A DNA stretch of 64,000 bases from Lentzea waywayandensis (lineage in GTDB: Bacteria > Actinomycetota > Actinomycetes > Mycobacteriales > Pseudonocardiaceae). The stretch's first letter is position 1, and each line of letters opens with the position of its first letter. A program made the position numbers and the translations under genes. The notes beneath the pieces were generated by a model, which was not told the DNA's origin, searched no databases, and saw nothing but the letters and a program-made list of their open reading frames with translations. Of this stretch, positions 8,869 through 17,229 are shown piece after piece. Location: positions 930,001 through 994,000 of the forward strand of contig NZ_FOYL01000001.1 of the NCBI RefSeq assembly GCF_900115955.1, read 5' to 3'.

Positions 8869-9330
8869 TCATCGCACCCTCGGATGCGATGAGGCGATGA
8901 CCACCGCGGCGGCGACGGTCACCAGGTTCTTCAGGATGTACTGGGCTTCGAACGACGCCCGCAGCGGACCGGACCACATCTCGGCGGGGAACAACACCAG
9001 CGGTGTCGACACCAGCACGACGTGACCGACGAGCAGGACCGCGCACAATCGCGGTGCGCGGAAGCTCAGCAGAACCAGTGCGATCCCGATCTCGGTGATC
9101 GCGGCACTCACTCGGGCCAAATCCCCGTGGACGATCCCGAACGTCAGCGCGGAGACCGTGCGTTCGACGAGATCCTGGGCAGGGCTGCCACCGGGAAAGA
9201 GCTTCAGCACGCCGAACCAGAGGTACACGACCCCCAGCCCAATGCGCAGCAGAGGAATTCCGGACTCTCGCGCAAAACGAGTCAGGCGTTCTTCCGTGCT
9301 TTCGCGGCGTGTGGTTTCCGGACTCGACAT
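8869..9330 (-). CDS. DoxX/YkgB-like membrane protein
   Basis: About 153 residues with four hydrophobic segments and the phrase LRIGLGVVYLWFGVLKLF, which resembles the DoxX and DUF417 (YkgB) families. Members are small membrane proteins linked loosely to redox or stress functions without a fixed reaction. An upstream ATG at 9378 is possible, but the one at 9330 has a GGGAGA ribosome site directly before it. The gene starts 58 bases behind the haem peroxidase stop, so the two may be co-transcribed. Confidence 0.75.
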   Translation of the reverse strand: MSSPETTRRESTEERLTRFARESGIPLLRIGLGVVYLWFGVLKLFPGGSPAQDLVERTVSALTFGIVHGDLARVSAAITEIGIALVLLSFRAPRLCAVLLVGHVVLVSTPLVLFPAEMWSGPLRASFEAQYILKNLVTVAAAVVIASSHPRVR

Positions 9331-9388
9331 CGATCTCCCTCTCCTGTCTGACTGCCACCACCCAGCCAGACAGGACACGCGAGGAAGA

Positions 9389-11062
9389 TCAGCTGACCGG
9401 ATCCCCCAGCGGGTTCAGCAGGTCGGCCTTGCCCTCGAACGCGAACAGCAGCAGGTCGACCATCCGGAACGTGCTGGAGTCCGGGCCGAGGGTCGGCCGC
9501 CAGTACGGCGAGCGCACGATCGAGATCCGGCTGCCCTCCATCGCGCGGTGGAACACCTCCGCGGTGATCCGGCCGCCGACCGGGCCCATCAGCCCGTTGC
9601 CGACCTCGGCCTCGCGCAGGATGTAGAACCACAGCGGAGTGGCTTCGGCCAGCCGCGCCTTCTGCTCCTCGGACAGGCCGTCGACGACCGCGCCGCCGTT
9701 GCCCACCAGGATCTGCTCGGCGGTGAGCGGTTCGACCTCGAACAGCTCGGCGATCTGCTGACCGGTGGCGAGCTCCATCATCGAGGCCCTGGTCAGGTTC
9801 CGGAACGCGAGGTTGCGCTCGATCTCCCGGAACTGCGTCCCGCGGCCGCCGAACGTTCCGGCCGGCAGCTGCGTCAGCGGGTCGACCAGCAGCGTGTCGA
9901 TCCGCTTGGTGACGTTGCCGCCGTCGAACTCCGCCGGCGCGGCCAGGTCGTCGCGACCGGCCTCGGTGAAGTCGTAGAGCCTGCGGAAGTCCGCGATCCA
10001 GTTGCTGGGCAACGTGAAGAAGTCGCCCCTGGTCACGTCGTCCAGGTCGGCCGGAAGGGCCGACGACGGATCGAAGTTGCCGCTCACCCCGGTGAAGGTG
10101 AAGAGCTGGAACAACGACGCCGGCGCTCCCACCGGGCCGCCGCTGCGGAACACGCGGTTCCACTGGTACGCGCCGCGGACCTGGCTGTGCCCGAAGCGGT
10201 ACGAGGCGACCGAGAACTCGACCGGCATGGTCGGCGAGTCGTGCCGGCTGCGGCCGGACACCTCGAAGAACCTGCGGCCGTTGGTGAAGACGTCGTCCAC
10301 GATCGCCGGGTCGATGATCCGCGGCAGGTGGTCGGTCTTGAGCATCCACTGGTAGTGCCGCACCACGAGCTCCTTGGCGGCGCGGAACAGCCGCTCGCCC
10401 GTGAGGCCGGTGAGCGCGAGCTCGTCGACCACGCGGTTGTGGAAGCGGATGAACGCGAGGTGCGTCTGTGCCACCACGAGGTTCTCGTCGTTGCGGGCGT
10501 CCGGGATCAGCGGTAGCCGCCGATCCGCCGCCGTGCCGCCCGTCCCACCGCGGCGCGGCAGGTCGAAGCCCTCGAACGGGACGTTGGTGCCCTCGTCCGG
10601 GAACGGCACCGGCGTCGTGGTGCCGACCTTGAGTTTCACGCCGTCCTGGGCGTAGAAGACCTGGTCGTCCTTGTCGCGCGGGCCGCGGCCGTAGACCGAG
10701 TCGAGGTCCAGCGCCGGCGAGCGGCCCTGCATCAGCTCGTCGAGGTTGACGTCCTGCCCGAGCTGCGACTCGGTGCGGTCCATGGTCAGGTCGTGGTCGA
10801 CGAACTGGCCGAGGTAGGTGAACCCCGCCGGTACGGCCGGGTCGGCCGAGTCCGGCTGCGGCACGGTCGCGGTGATCGCGGTCGCGAGGGCTGTCCGCGT
10901 CTCCTCGTCCGTTCGCGGCCCTTTCGGACCCAGTCGCGAGAACCGGAACCGGCGCAGCTCCTCCGCCGTGGAGGGCTGACGCGTGGTGGTCTCACCTTTG
11001 CCGTCGAATTCCAGCACACCTTCGCCCACGACGAAGAAACTGTCGCGCACGTGCCTCTTCAT
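9389..11062 (-). CDS. Animal-type haem peroxidase family protein
   Basis: A 557-residue protein of the peroxidase-cyclooxygenase superfamily. The distal histidine lies in FVDHDLTMD (H90), the calcium-loop region follows (LDLDSVYGRGP), and the proximal histidine is in YRFGHSQVR (H292). No signal peptide is visible, so it may act in the cytosol or leave by another route. Bacterial members oxidise halides or organic substrates with peroxide, but their physiological targets are mostly unknown. GGGGGA six bases before the ATG supports the start. The gene probably forms a unit with the DoxX-like gene downstream. Confidence 0.9.
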   Translation of the reverse strand: MKRHVRDSFFVVGEGVLEFDGKGETTTRQPSTAEELRRFRFSRLGPKGPRTDEETRTALATAITATVPQPDSADPAVPAGFTYLGQFVDHDLTMDRTESQLGQDVNLDELMQGRSPALDLDSVYGRGPRDKDDQVFYAQDGVKLKVGTTTPVPFPDEGTNVPFEGFDLPRRGGTGGTAADRRLPLIPDARNDENLVVAQTHLAFIRFHNRVVDELALTGLTGERLFRAAKELVVRHYQWMLKTDHLPRIIDPAIVDDVFTNGRRFFEVSGRSRHDSPTMPVEFSVASYRFGHSQVRGAYQWNRVFRSGGPVGAPASLFQLFTFTGVSGNFDPSSALPADLDDVTRGDFFTLPSNWIADFRRLYDFTEAGRDDLAAPAEFDGGNVTKRIDTLLVDPLTQLPAGTFGGRGTQFREIERNLAFRNLTRASMMELATGQQIAELFEVEPLTAEQILVGNGGAVVDGLSEEQKARLAEATPLWFYILREAEVGNGLMGPVGGRITAEVFHRAMEGSRISIVRSPYWRPTLGPDSSTFRMVDLLLFAFEGKADLLNPLGDPVS

Positions 11063-11157
11063 ATTTCCCCCTGTTTTCCTCGTTCAGGCGACCTGTTCTC
11101 CCCAACAAGCACCTGCCCCACCACCAGTCTCCATACGGCCTAAATTACCGTCGAAGC

Positions 11158-11175
11158 TTTTGGTCAAAACCAAAA
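11158..11175. terminator. AT-rich hairpin between glycosyltransferase and peroxidase genes
   Basis: TTTTGGT (11158-11164) and ACCAAAA (11169-11175) form a perfect 7-bp stem with a four-base loop, five bases after the glycosyltransferase stop. Its AT content is striking in this GC-rich DNA. It could end the glycosyltransferase transcript or be an operator for the peroxidase gene that starts 96 bases further on. Confidence 0.35.
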
Positions 11176-11180
11176 TGTGG

Positions 11181-12170
11181 TCACACAGCGGATACGAGGT
11201 GGTCCGGAATATTCGTGAAATCCTCAAGATCGGCGATCTGCGCGGCCAGGTTCTCAGCGACGACGTGATAAGTGCTCGTGTTCAGCACGTGCTGGATCCG
11301 TTCGGCCAGGGCGGTGGCGGTCAGCCCTTTCACGTCCACGCGCACGCCGGCAATCAGATCCTGAATTCGTTCGGCGTTGCGCGGCTGGTCGGCGAACAAC
11401 GGCACCGCGACCATCGGCACGCCCGCGGTCAGCGCCTCCCGGACCCCGCTGCTACCCGCGTGCGTCACGAACACCTTCGCCGTGCCGAGCAGCCGTTGCT
11501 GCGGGATCTTGGGTTCGAGGCGGACGTTCGACGGGCGCGGACCCGTCCAGCCGCCATGCCCGATCGCGATGACGGACCGCGCGCCGACCTGGCCGAGTGC
11601 CTCCACCACGATGTGCCGCAGCTGCGAACCGGCCGTCAGCTGAGCGCCGAACGACGCGACGATCTCCGCCTGGCCGCCGCCGTCCCGGTCGATCGGCACG
11701 TGGAAGTGGTGCTGGGCCGGGTGCCAGAACGCCGGCGTCAGGCCCGCGGTCAGCGCCGGCTCGGTCGCGCCCACCCCGAACCTGGCGCGGACCTTGTCCA
11801 CGAGCTCGTCGAGGAGCGGGATCTCCAACGGCGCGAACGGGGCGATGTCGAGCAGCGCGTGCGGGATGCCGAGCACCTCGGCCGCGATCTGGCCGCCGTA
11901 GTCGCTGGTCTCGCGCAGGATGACGTCAGGACGCCAGGTGCGGGCGAAGTCGAGGACGTTCGCGGCCGAGGCGACGACCAGTTCGCCGGACCACGGCGGT
12001 ACCTTCAGCACGCCATCGCGTTCGGGGATCCACGACGGCGGTGGCCCCAGGCCGGACGGCGCGGTCGCGATGACCGCCTCGTGCCCCTTCTCCCGGAACG
12101 CCGTCGCGAGCGGAACCATCACCGGTTCCACGTGGGAGCGAATGGGCAACGAGGTCAGCAGAACACGCAT
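11181..12170 (-). CDS. GT1-family glycosyltransferase (macrolide glycosyltransferase-like), short form
   Basis: Predicted UDP- or dTDP-sugar dependent transferase of 329 residues. The N-terminus MRVLLTSLPIRSHVEP is typical of actinomycete GT1 enzymes, and the nucleotide-sugar binding site THAGSSGVREAL is present near residue 245. The start at 12170 is preferred over one 28 codons upstream, which would read through the divergent promoter. The protein is shorter than the usual 380-420 residues: the linker normally carrying a VPYNGP-like segment and the following strand is not recognisable around residues 160-190. It may therefore be degenerate. The acceptor is unknown. Confidence 0.75.
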   Translation of the reverse strand: MRVLLTSLPIRSHVEPVMVPLATAFREKGHEAVIATAPSGLGPPPSWIPERDGVLKVPPWSGELVVASAANVLDFARTWRPDVILRETSDYGGQIAAEVLGIPHALLDIAPFAPLEIPLLDELVDKVRARFGVGATEPALTAGLTPAFWHPAQHHFHVPIDRDGGGQAEIVASFGAQLTAGSQLRHIVVEALGQVGARSVIAIGHGGWTGPRPSNVRLEPKIPQQRLLGTAKVFVTHAGSSGVREALTAGVPMVAVPLFADQPRNAERIQDLIAGVRVDVKGLTATALAERIQHVLNTSTYHVVAENLAAQIADLEDFTNIPDHLVSAV

Positions 12171-12213
12171 GCGAACCAGTTTCGCGGCGGCCACCACCGG
12201 GTACAGCTGCGAA

Positions 12214-12537
12214 ATGCTCGAAGTCACGGTGACCGAGTCGTCGCCTGCCTCCACCCTCGTCGCGGTCTCCGGTGAACTCGCCGGTTCTGGCTCGAAGCGA
12301 CTGCTCGCGAAGCTCGACCGCCTCCTCGACCAGGGCCACCGCTACGTGGTGCTGGACCTGACAGCCGTCACGTTCTGCGACTCCAGCGGGATCAGCGCAC
12401 TGGTTCGCGGACATGCCCGCGCGTCGGCCGCGGCGGGTGGGTTGAAGCTCTCCGCCTCGTCCGACCAGGTGACACGGGTGCTCGAACTGTCAGGCCTCGC
12501 ACGGATGCTCGGCCTTCCGTCCACAGCGGACATCTAG
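12214..12537 (+). CDS. STAS-domain anti-sigma factor antagonist
   Basis: A 107-residue single STAS domain of the SpoIIAA/RsbV type. It carries the phosphorylation loop CDSSGISAL, with Ser57/Ser58 as candidate target residues, after the strand YVVLDLTAV. Such proteins bind an anti-sigma kinase when unphosphorylated and so free a sigma factor. The ATG at 12214 lies 43 bases from the divergent glycosyltransferase start. No cognate RsbW-type kinase is nearby. Confidence 0.85.
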   Translation: MLEVTVTESSPASTLVAVSGELAGSGSKRLLAKLDRLLDQGHRYVVLDLTAVTFCDSSGISALVRGHARASAAAGGLKLSASSDQVTRVLELSGLARMLGLPSTADI

Positions 12538-12550
12538 TGGCGTGTCGCTG

Positions 12551-13081
12551 CTAGGAGCAGACGGGCCGCATCGCCTCGGCCAGCGCGTTCTCGTGCAACC
12601 GGTCGAGGCGGTGCACCACCGCCGACCGTTCCGCGATGGTCGCGTGGATCTCGCACCTCAGCGTCGGGTGACGGAGCTGTTCGGTGTCCTTGAGCTCGGC
12701 CAGGATCTCGGTCGTCAGCCGGTCGAGGATCGGGCGGACCTCGGTGCCCAGATCGGGCCGGCGGTGCGGAACCTCCTCCGGGTGCTCGGTCCAGCGCGTG
12801 TAGAGGCCGCGCTGCACGAGCTTGTTCGCCTCGATCTGGGCGCGGAAGAACCGGGCCGCGCTCTCCGGATCGAGCCGCAGTTCCACGGCCTTCGCGCGCA
12901 CGCCGTCAAGCACCTGCTGTTCGCGCACGGGGTCGTCGATCGGCTGCGTCGTACCGAACTTGGCCGCGGCCACCAGGTCGGCGACCTGCACGCGCTGAAC
13001 GGCGAGTCCCGTGAGCTCACCGAGCGGGCCGGCGGGGGTGAGTGACGCGGCGAGGGTCAGTGCGACCGCCAGAAGCCTCAT
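12551..13081 (-). CDS. Secreted chorismate mutase, AroQ gamma class
   Basis: A 176-residue protein that would convert chorismate to prephenate outside the membrane. It has a cleavable signal (MRLLAVALTLAASLTPAGP) and the all-helical AroQ-gamma sequence of Mycobacterium Rv1885c: VADLVAAAKFGTTQPIDDP, then REQQVLDGVRAKA and FFRAQIEANKLVQ. The start at 13081 places the signal peptide first; an upstream ATG at 13099 would only add six residues. Divergent from the S4 gene with a 27-bp gap. The biological role of exported chorismate mutase is unresolved. Confidence 0.87.
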   Translation of the reverse strand: MRLLAVALTLAASLTPAGPLGELTGLAVQRVQVADLVAAAKFGTTQPIDDPVREQQVLDGVRAKAVELRLDPESAARFFRAQIEANKLVQRGLYTRWTEHPEEVPHRRPDLGTEVRPILDRLTTEILAELKDTEQLRHPTLRCEIHATIAERSAVVHRLDRLHENALAEAMRPVCS

Positions 13082-13108
13082 GATCTCCGAGAGTGCCATG
13101 ATGGCGGG

Positions 13109-13465
13109 GTGGAGTCCACGCGCATCGACCGCTGGCTGTGGGCGGTCCGGCTGACGAAGACCCGCCCGGACGCCGCCCAGGCGTGCAAGGGCGGCCACGT
13201 GCGCATCAACGACAAGCCCGCGAAGGCCTCGGCGACCGTGGTTCCCGGCGACCAGGTCCGCGCCCGCGTGAACGACAAGACCTGGACCGTCGTGGTCGTG
13301 CGCGTGATCCAGAAACGGGTCGGCGCGGCGGACGCGGCCACCTGCTTCCTCGACCGCACTCCGCCGCCACCGGTGGAGGCCCCGATCGCGCGGCGCGACC
13401 GGGGTGCCGGGCGACCGACGAAGCGCGAGCGACGCGTGCTGGACCAGTTCCGGTCACAGCACTAG
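13109..13465 (+). CDS. S4-domain RNA-binding protein (Hsp15/RqcP type)
   Basis: A 118-residue protein starting with GTG. Residues 4-60 are an S4 domain (RIDRWLWAVRLTKTRPDAA, then GGHVRINDKPAKAS), followed by a basic tail (RPTKRERRVLDQF). Hsp15 and RqcP bind 23S rRNA and peptidyl-tRNA on stalled large subunits and act in recycling or Ala-tailing. The last 12 bases overlap the convergent DUF4419 gene. Confidence 0.88.
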   Translation: MESTRIDRWLWAVRLTKTRPDAAQACKGGHVRINDKPAKASATVVPGDQVRARVNDKTWTVVVVRVIQKRVGAADAATCFLDRTPPPPVEAPIARRDRGAGRPTKRERRVLDQFRSQH

Positions 13466-14854
13466 GTCGGCGAGCTTCCCTGCTTCGAGGTGCGCGATGT
13501 CGCCGTCCGCGTCCATGGCCGCGTCCAGCAGGTGAGCGAGCGAGGTGCCGAGCAACGGCACCTCCGCCGGGTCGTCGCCGTCGCGCAGCACCGCCCACCG
13601 CGGTTCGGTGCCACTCCTCGCCACCTCGCCGACGTACCGTCCGTCCGCGAGCGCTAGACAACAGCAGATCGTGTGCGGGCCGGAGTTCAGGAAGACCGTG
13701 TCCGCGTACGGGAGCAGTCGCCAGGTGCCGCCGAACAACGACGCCGACGCGATCCGGTTGTACAGCGCGATCACCTCGGCGCCGCCGAACAGATCTCGGG
13801 CGGCCGTCTCCGGCGGCGTCGTCTCGTGTTCCGCGATCAACCGGTCGACCACCGTCTCGATGTCCAGGGACGCGTCGACGAGCGCCCAGCCCGCGACCGG
13901 CCGGAGGGCGCCGTCCGGATCCTGCACGACGCCGGCCAGACCCGCGTCGAGCGCCACGACACGAGTGGTGCCGAGCTCGCTGACGTTGATCGTCGCGCGG
14001 CACAGCGTGGCGGGCACGGTGTCCGTGCCGATGCCCGGTCCTCGTTCGCCGCGTGGTTCGCCGACGCGCAGGTCGAGCATGGGGTTCGGCGCACCGTTCG
14101 TGCCCGGCAGCGCGAGATACGGGTAGAACCGCGAGATCCACCCGGTGACCACCTCGCCGCCGTACGCGTCGGCCGGGTTGTAGATGCGCCGCCAGAACTC
14201 GGTCCGCGCTTCGCCCGACGCTGCCCGCACGAACTCGTCCATGATCGGCGCGAGCGACCGCACCCACCTGCCGAGCCCGAGCACGCTCAGGTCGTCGACA
14301 CGGGCGCGGATCCTGCGCCAGTCGCCGACCGTGCCGGTGAGCGTGATCGAAGGGATTCCGCAGACGCACACCGCCTCGTAGGCGTAGTACGGCGAGTAGG
14401 CGTCCATCAGCGCGACGCGGCCCGCCAGCCGTTCGATCTCCGTGCTGGTGCTGAAGTCGCACTCGAACGTCGTGTCGCCGATCTGCTTGCTGAACAGTTC
14501 CACGACGTGCGACCACGACTCGGCGTCCACGGGCATCGGACCGTCGATCAGCACCGTCAGGCGCTTCTTGCCGTCGTGGCTGACCAGCAGCGGCCGCAGT
14601 TCCTCCGCGTGCAGCTTGACGTGCTGGGCGATTCCGCGGGCGATCGTCAGCCACACCGCGTCCGGGGTGAGGACGAGCGGCCGGTGCTGCGCGAACGCCC
14701 TCGCCACCGCGCTCAGCAGCGGGTGCACACCGTCCGGTTCGAGCACGGCCTGGTCGCCGCCGACGACCAGCGCGTCCGGGAACTGCTCGGCGAAGGGACG
14801 GGTGGGCAGCGCGTCGGTCACCGGCGTGACGTCGTCGACCGGGAAGGTCACCAT
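13454..14854 (-). CDS. DUF4419 protein, copy 1
   Basis: A 466-residue soluble protein of the DUF4419 family, whose function is unknown. It begins with VDDVTPVTDALPTR and has conserved stretches such as VHPLLSAVARAFAQHRPLVL, PDAVWLTIARGIAQHV, ECDFSTSTEIERLAGRV and YNPADAYGGEVVTGW. No signal or membrane segment is visible. A close paralogue lies immediately upstream on the same strand, 64 bases away, so this is a tandem duplication. Confidence 0.85.
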   Translation of the reverse strand: MVTFPVDDVTPVTDALPTRPFAEQFPDALVVGGDQAVLEPDGVHPLLSAVARAFAQHRPLVLTPDAVWLTIARGIAQHVKLHAEELRPLLVSHDGKKRLTVLIDGPMPVDAESWSHVVELFSKQIGDTTFECDFSTSTEIERLAGRVALMDAYSPYYAYEAVCVCGIPSITLTGTVGDWRRIRARVDDLSVLGLGRWVRSLAPIMDEFVRAASGEARTEFWRRIYNPADAYGGEVVTGWISRFYPYLALPGTNGAPNPMLDLRVGEPRGERGPGIGTDTVPATLCRATINVSELGTTRVVALDAGLAGVVQDPDGALRPVAGWALVDASLDIETVVDRLIAEHETTPPETAARDLFGGAEVIALYNRIASASLFGGTWRLLPYADTVFLNSGPHTICCCLALADGRYVGEVARSGTEPRWAVLRDGDDPAEVPLLGTSLAHLLDAAMDADGDIAHLEAGKLADLVL

Positions 14855-14918
14855 TTCCGGACTCTAGAACGACGTCGGCAGGCTCGGTGATCGATTTTCC
14901 GAGTTCCGGTCTCCAGAA

Positions 14919-16355
14919 CTACTCCTCGTAGCTCATCTCCAGCTCGGCCAGCCTCATCGTCTCCAGGTGCGCGACGTCGCCGTGGTCGAGCACCGATTCG
15001 AGCAGCATCGCGAGCGAGGTGCCGAGCACCGGGACGTCCTCCGGGAGGTCACCGGGGCGGAAGATCACCCAGTGAGTCCGACCGTTGCGGTAGTCGACTA
15101 CCTCACCGACGAGCCGCCCGTCCGCCACGTCCAGCACCGGATCGACTCGATGGCGCCCGAGCCGTTCGGCCCCTCCCGCGCCGTAGGCACGCACCCGCCA
15201 GGTGCCGCCGCGTAGCGACGCGGTCCCGACACGGTGGTACAGCGCGATCAGCTCGCCGCTGCCCTGCACCTCGTGCCGCACGGTGATCTCGACTCCGCCT
15301 GCCGTCGTCCGCTCCTCCCGAGGCCCAGGAGGCTCCCACTCGTTCTCGGCGACGACGCGGTCCAGCACCGCCTCGATGCGCGGTGGTGCCGCCACCACAG
15401 CCCAGCCCGCCACCGGTTCCAGAGCGCCGTCCTCGTGCTGGGTGACGCCGACCAGGCCCGCGTCCAGTGCGACCGCGCTGATGTCGCTCCGGTCGTTGAC
15501 GTTGATCACCGCGCGGCAGAGCGTGGCGGGCACGGTGTCCGTGGTGATGCCCTGATCGGTGTTGTCCCGTGGTTCGCCGACCGGGAGGTCCAGCATGGGG
15601 TTCGGCACAGGAGCTCCCCTGAGGAAGTCCAGGTACGGGTAGAAACGCGTGATCCAGCCGGTGACGACATCGCCGCCGTACGCGTCGACCGGGTTGTAGA
15701 TCCGCTGCCAGAATGCGGTGTCCGGGGCTCCTTCCGCTGCCCGCACGAACTCGTCGGTGATCGGCACCAGCGATCGGCACCAGTGCTCCAGCCCGAACCG
15801 CGGCAGGTCGTCGACGCGGGCGCGGATCCGGCGCCAGTCGTCCGGCGTCCCGGTCAGCGTGATCGACGGGATGCCGCAGATGCCGATCATCCAGTACCCG
15901 AAGTATGGCGAGTAGGCGTCGAGCATCGCGACACGGCCCGCCAGGCGTTCGACCTCGGTGCTCGTGCTGAAGTCGCACTCGAAGATCGCGTCGCCGACCT
16001 GTTTCGCGAGTCGCTCCACGATCTGTTCCCAGGTGTCGCCAGGGCCGTACGACACGGCCAGGACCGCTTTGCCCTCGTGACCCACCAGGACCGGCCGCAG
16101 TTCCTCGGCGTTCAGCTTCACGTGGTCGGAGATGCCTCGCGCGATGGTCAGCCACACCGCGTCCGGGGAGAGGACCAGCGGCCGGTGTTCCGCGAACGCC
16201 TTGCCGACCGCGTGCAGCAGCGGGTGGACACCGTTCGGCTTCAGCACCCGCGCGTCCCCTCCCACGGCGAGCGCCGCGGGGAACAGTTCAGCGATCGAAC
16301 GGGTGGGCAGTGCGTCGGTAACCGGCGTCACGTCATCGACCGAAAAGGTCTGCAT
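14919..16355 (-). CDS. DUF4419 protein, copy 2
   Basis: A 478-residue paralogue of the adjacent DUF4419 gene, sharing long blocks such as DDVTPVTDALPTRSIAE, PDAVWLTIARGISDHVK and ECDFSTSTEVERLAGRVAML. It differs by about a dozen extra residues near 340-360 (EERTTAGGVEITVRHEVQGS region). Function unknown. It ends 64 bases before copy 1 and starts three bases after the sirtuin stop, so sirtuin, copy 2 and copy 1 may form one transcript. Confidence 0.85.
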   Translation of the reverse strand: MQTFSVDDVTPVTDALPTRSIAELFPAALAVGGDARVLKPNGVHPLLHAVGKAFAEHRPLVLSPDAVWLTIARGISDHVKLNAEELRPVLVGHEGKAVLAVSYGPGDTWEQIVERLAKQVGDAIFECDFSTSTEVERLAGRVAMLDAYSPYFGYWMIGICGIPSITLTGTPDDWRRIRARVDDLPRFGLEHWCRSLVPITDEFVRAAEGAPDTAFWQRIYNPVDAYGGDVVTGWITRFYPYLDFLRGAPVPNPMLDLPVGEPRDNTDQGITTDTVPATLCRAVINVNDRSDISAVALDAGLVGVTQHEDGALEPVAGWAVVAAPPRIEAVLDRVVAENEWEPPGPREERTTAGGVEITVRHEVQGSGELIALYHRVGTASLRGGTWRVRAYGAGGAERLGRHRVDPVLDVADGRLVGEVVDYRNGRTHWVIFRPGDLPEDVPVLGTSLAMLLESVLDHGDVAHLETMRLAELEMSYEE

Positions 16356-16358
16356 TCC

Positions 16359-17228
16359 TTACCCTACAACGACTTCAGCCAGCTCCGTCAGCGATTTTCC
16401 GAGTGGCAGATCCACCCGCAGCGAGGCATGGGGATCGCCGCGCGTCTCACCCCGGTTGATGATCACGACAGGGATGCCGGAGGTCGCGGCGCGGCGCACG
16501 AACCTGAGCCCGGACATGACCGTCAGCGAGGAGCCGAGGACGAGCAACGACCGTGCGTTGTCCACGAGTTCGTAGCACTGTTCGACGCGTGGGCGGGGCA
16601 CGTTCTCGCCGAAGAACACGACGTCCGGCTTGAGCATGCCACCGCACTCCGCGCACGGGACGACCACGAAGTCCTTCACGGTCTCCTCGGGCAGGAAGAC
16701 GTCGCCGTCCGGGTTGATCTCGGTGGTGGTGGCGGCGAAGTCCGGGTTCGCCTCGCGCAGGCGGCGGTCGAGGTCGATGCGCGGCGAGAGCAGCTTGCAG
16801 TCAAGGCAGATCACGCGGTCGAGGCCGCCGTGCAGTTCCACGACGTCCGGTGAGCCCGCGGCCTGGTGCAGGCCGTCGACGTTCTGGGTGATGACGCCGG
16901 ACAGCTTGCCCGCGAGCCTGGTGACGGCGTGGTGGCCCGCGTTCGGGTGCGCGCGGGCGATGGTGCGCCAGCCGACGTGGCTGCGTGCCCAGTAGCGCTG
17001 CCGGCCGGCCTGGCTGGTGGTGAACTCGTCGTAGGTCATCGGGGTGTGCTTGCGCAGCGACCCGCCCTCGCCGCGGTAGTCGGGGATGCCGGACTCCGTG
17101 GAGAGGCCCGCACCGCTGAGCACCAGCACCCCACCCTCAGCGACGATCGGCACGACGTCGGTGAGGGTGGAGGCGCGCGGCAGTGACGGGCCCGGGTTCG
17201 ACCAGCTCAGAGTGGGCCTAGTTCGCAC
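16359..17228 (-). CDS. Sir2-family NAD-dependent protein deacylase (class II-like)
   Basis: A 289-residue sirtuin that removes acyl groups from lysines using NAD. It carries GAGLSTESGIPDYRG for NAD binding, TQNVDGLHQAAG, the catalytic histidine in ELHGG, and two zinc pairs, CLDC and CAEC. The RYWARSHVGW segment is typical of class II (SIRT4-like) sirtuins, so lipoamidase or other long-acyl removal is possible. The GTG start at 17228 is tentative; the first 20 residues are not conserved. It begins one base after the upstream glycosidase gene ends. Confidence 0.92.
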   Translation of the reverse strand: MRTRPTLSWSNPGPSLPRASTLTDVVPIVAEGGVLVLSGAGLSTESGIPDYRGEGGSLRKHTPMTYDEFTTSQAGRQRYWARSHVGWRTIARAHPNAGHHAVTRLAGKLSGVITQNVDGLHQAAGSPDVVELHGGLDRVICLDCKLLSPRIDLDRRLREANPDFAATTTEINPDGDVFLPEETVKDFVVVPCAECGGMLKPDVVFFGENVPRPRVEQCYELVDNARSLLVLGSSLTVMSGLRFVRRAATSGIPVVIINRGETRGDPHASLRVDLPLGKSLTELAEVVVG

Positions 17229-17229
17229 T

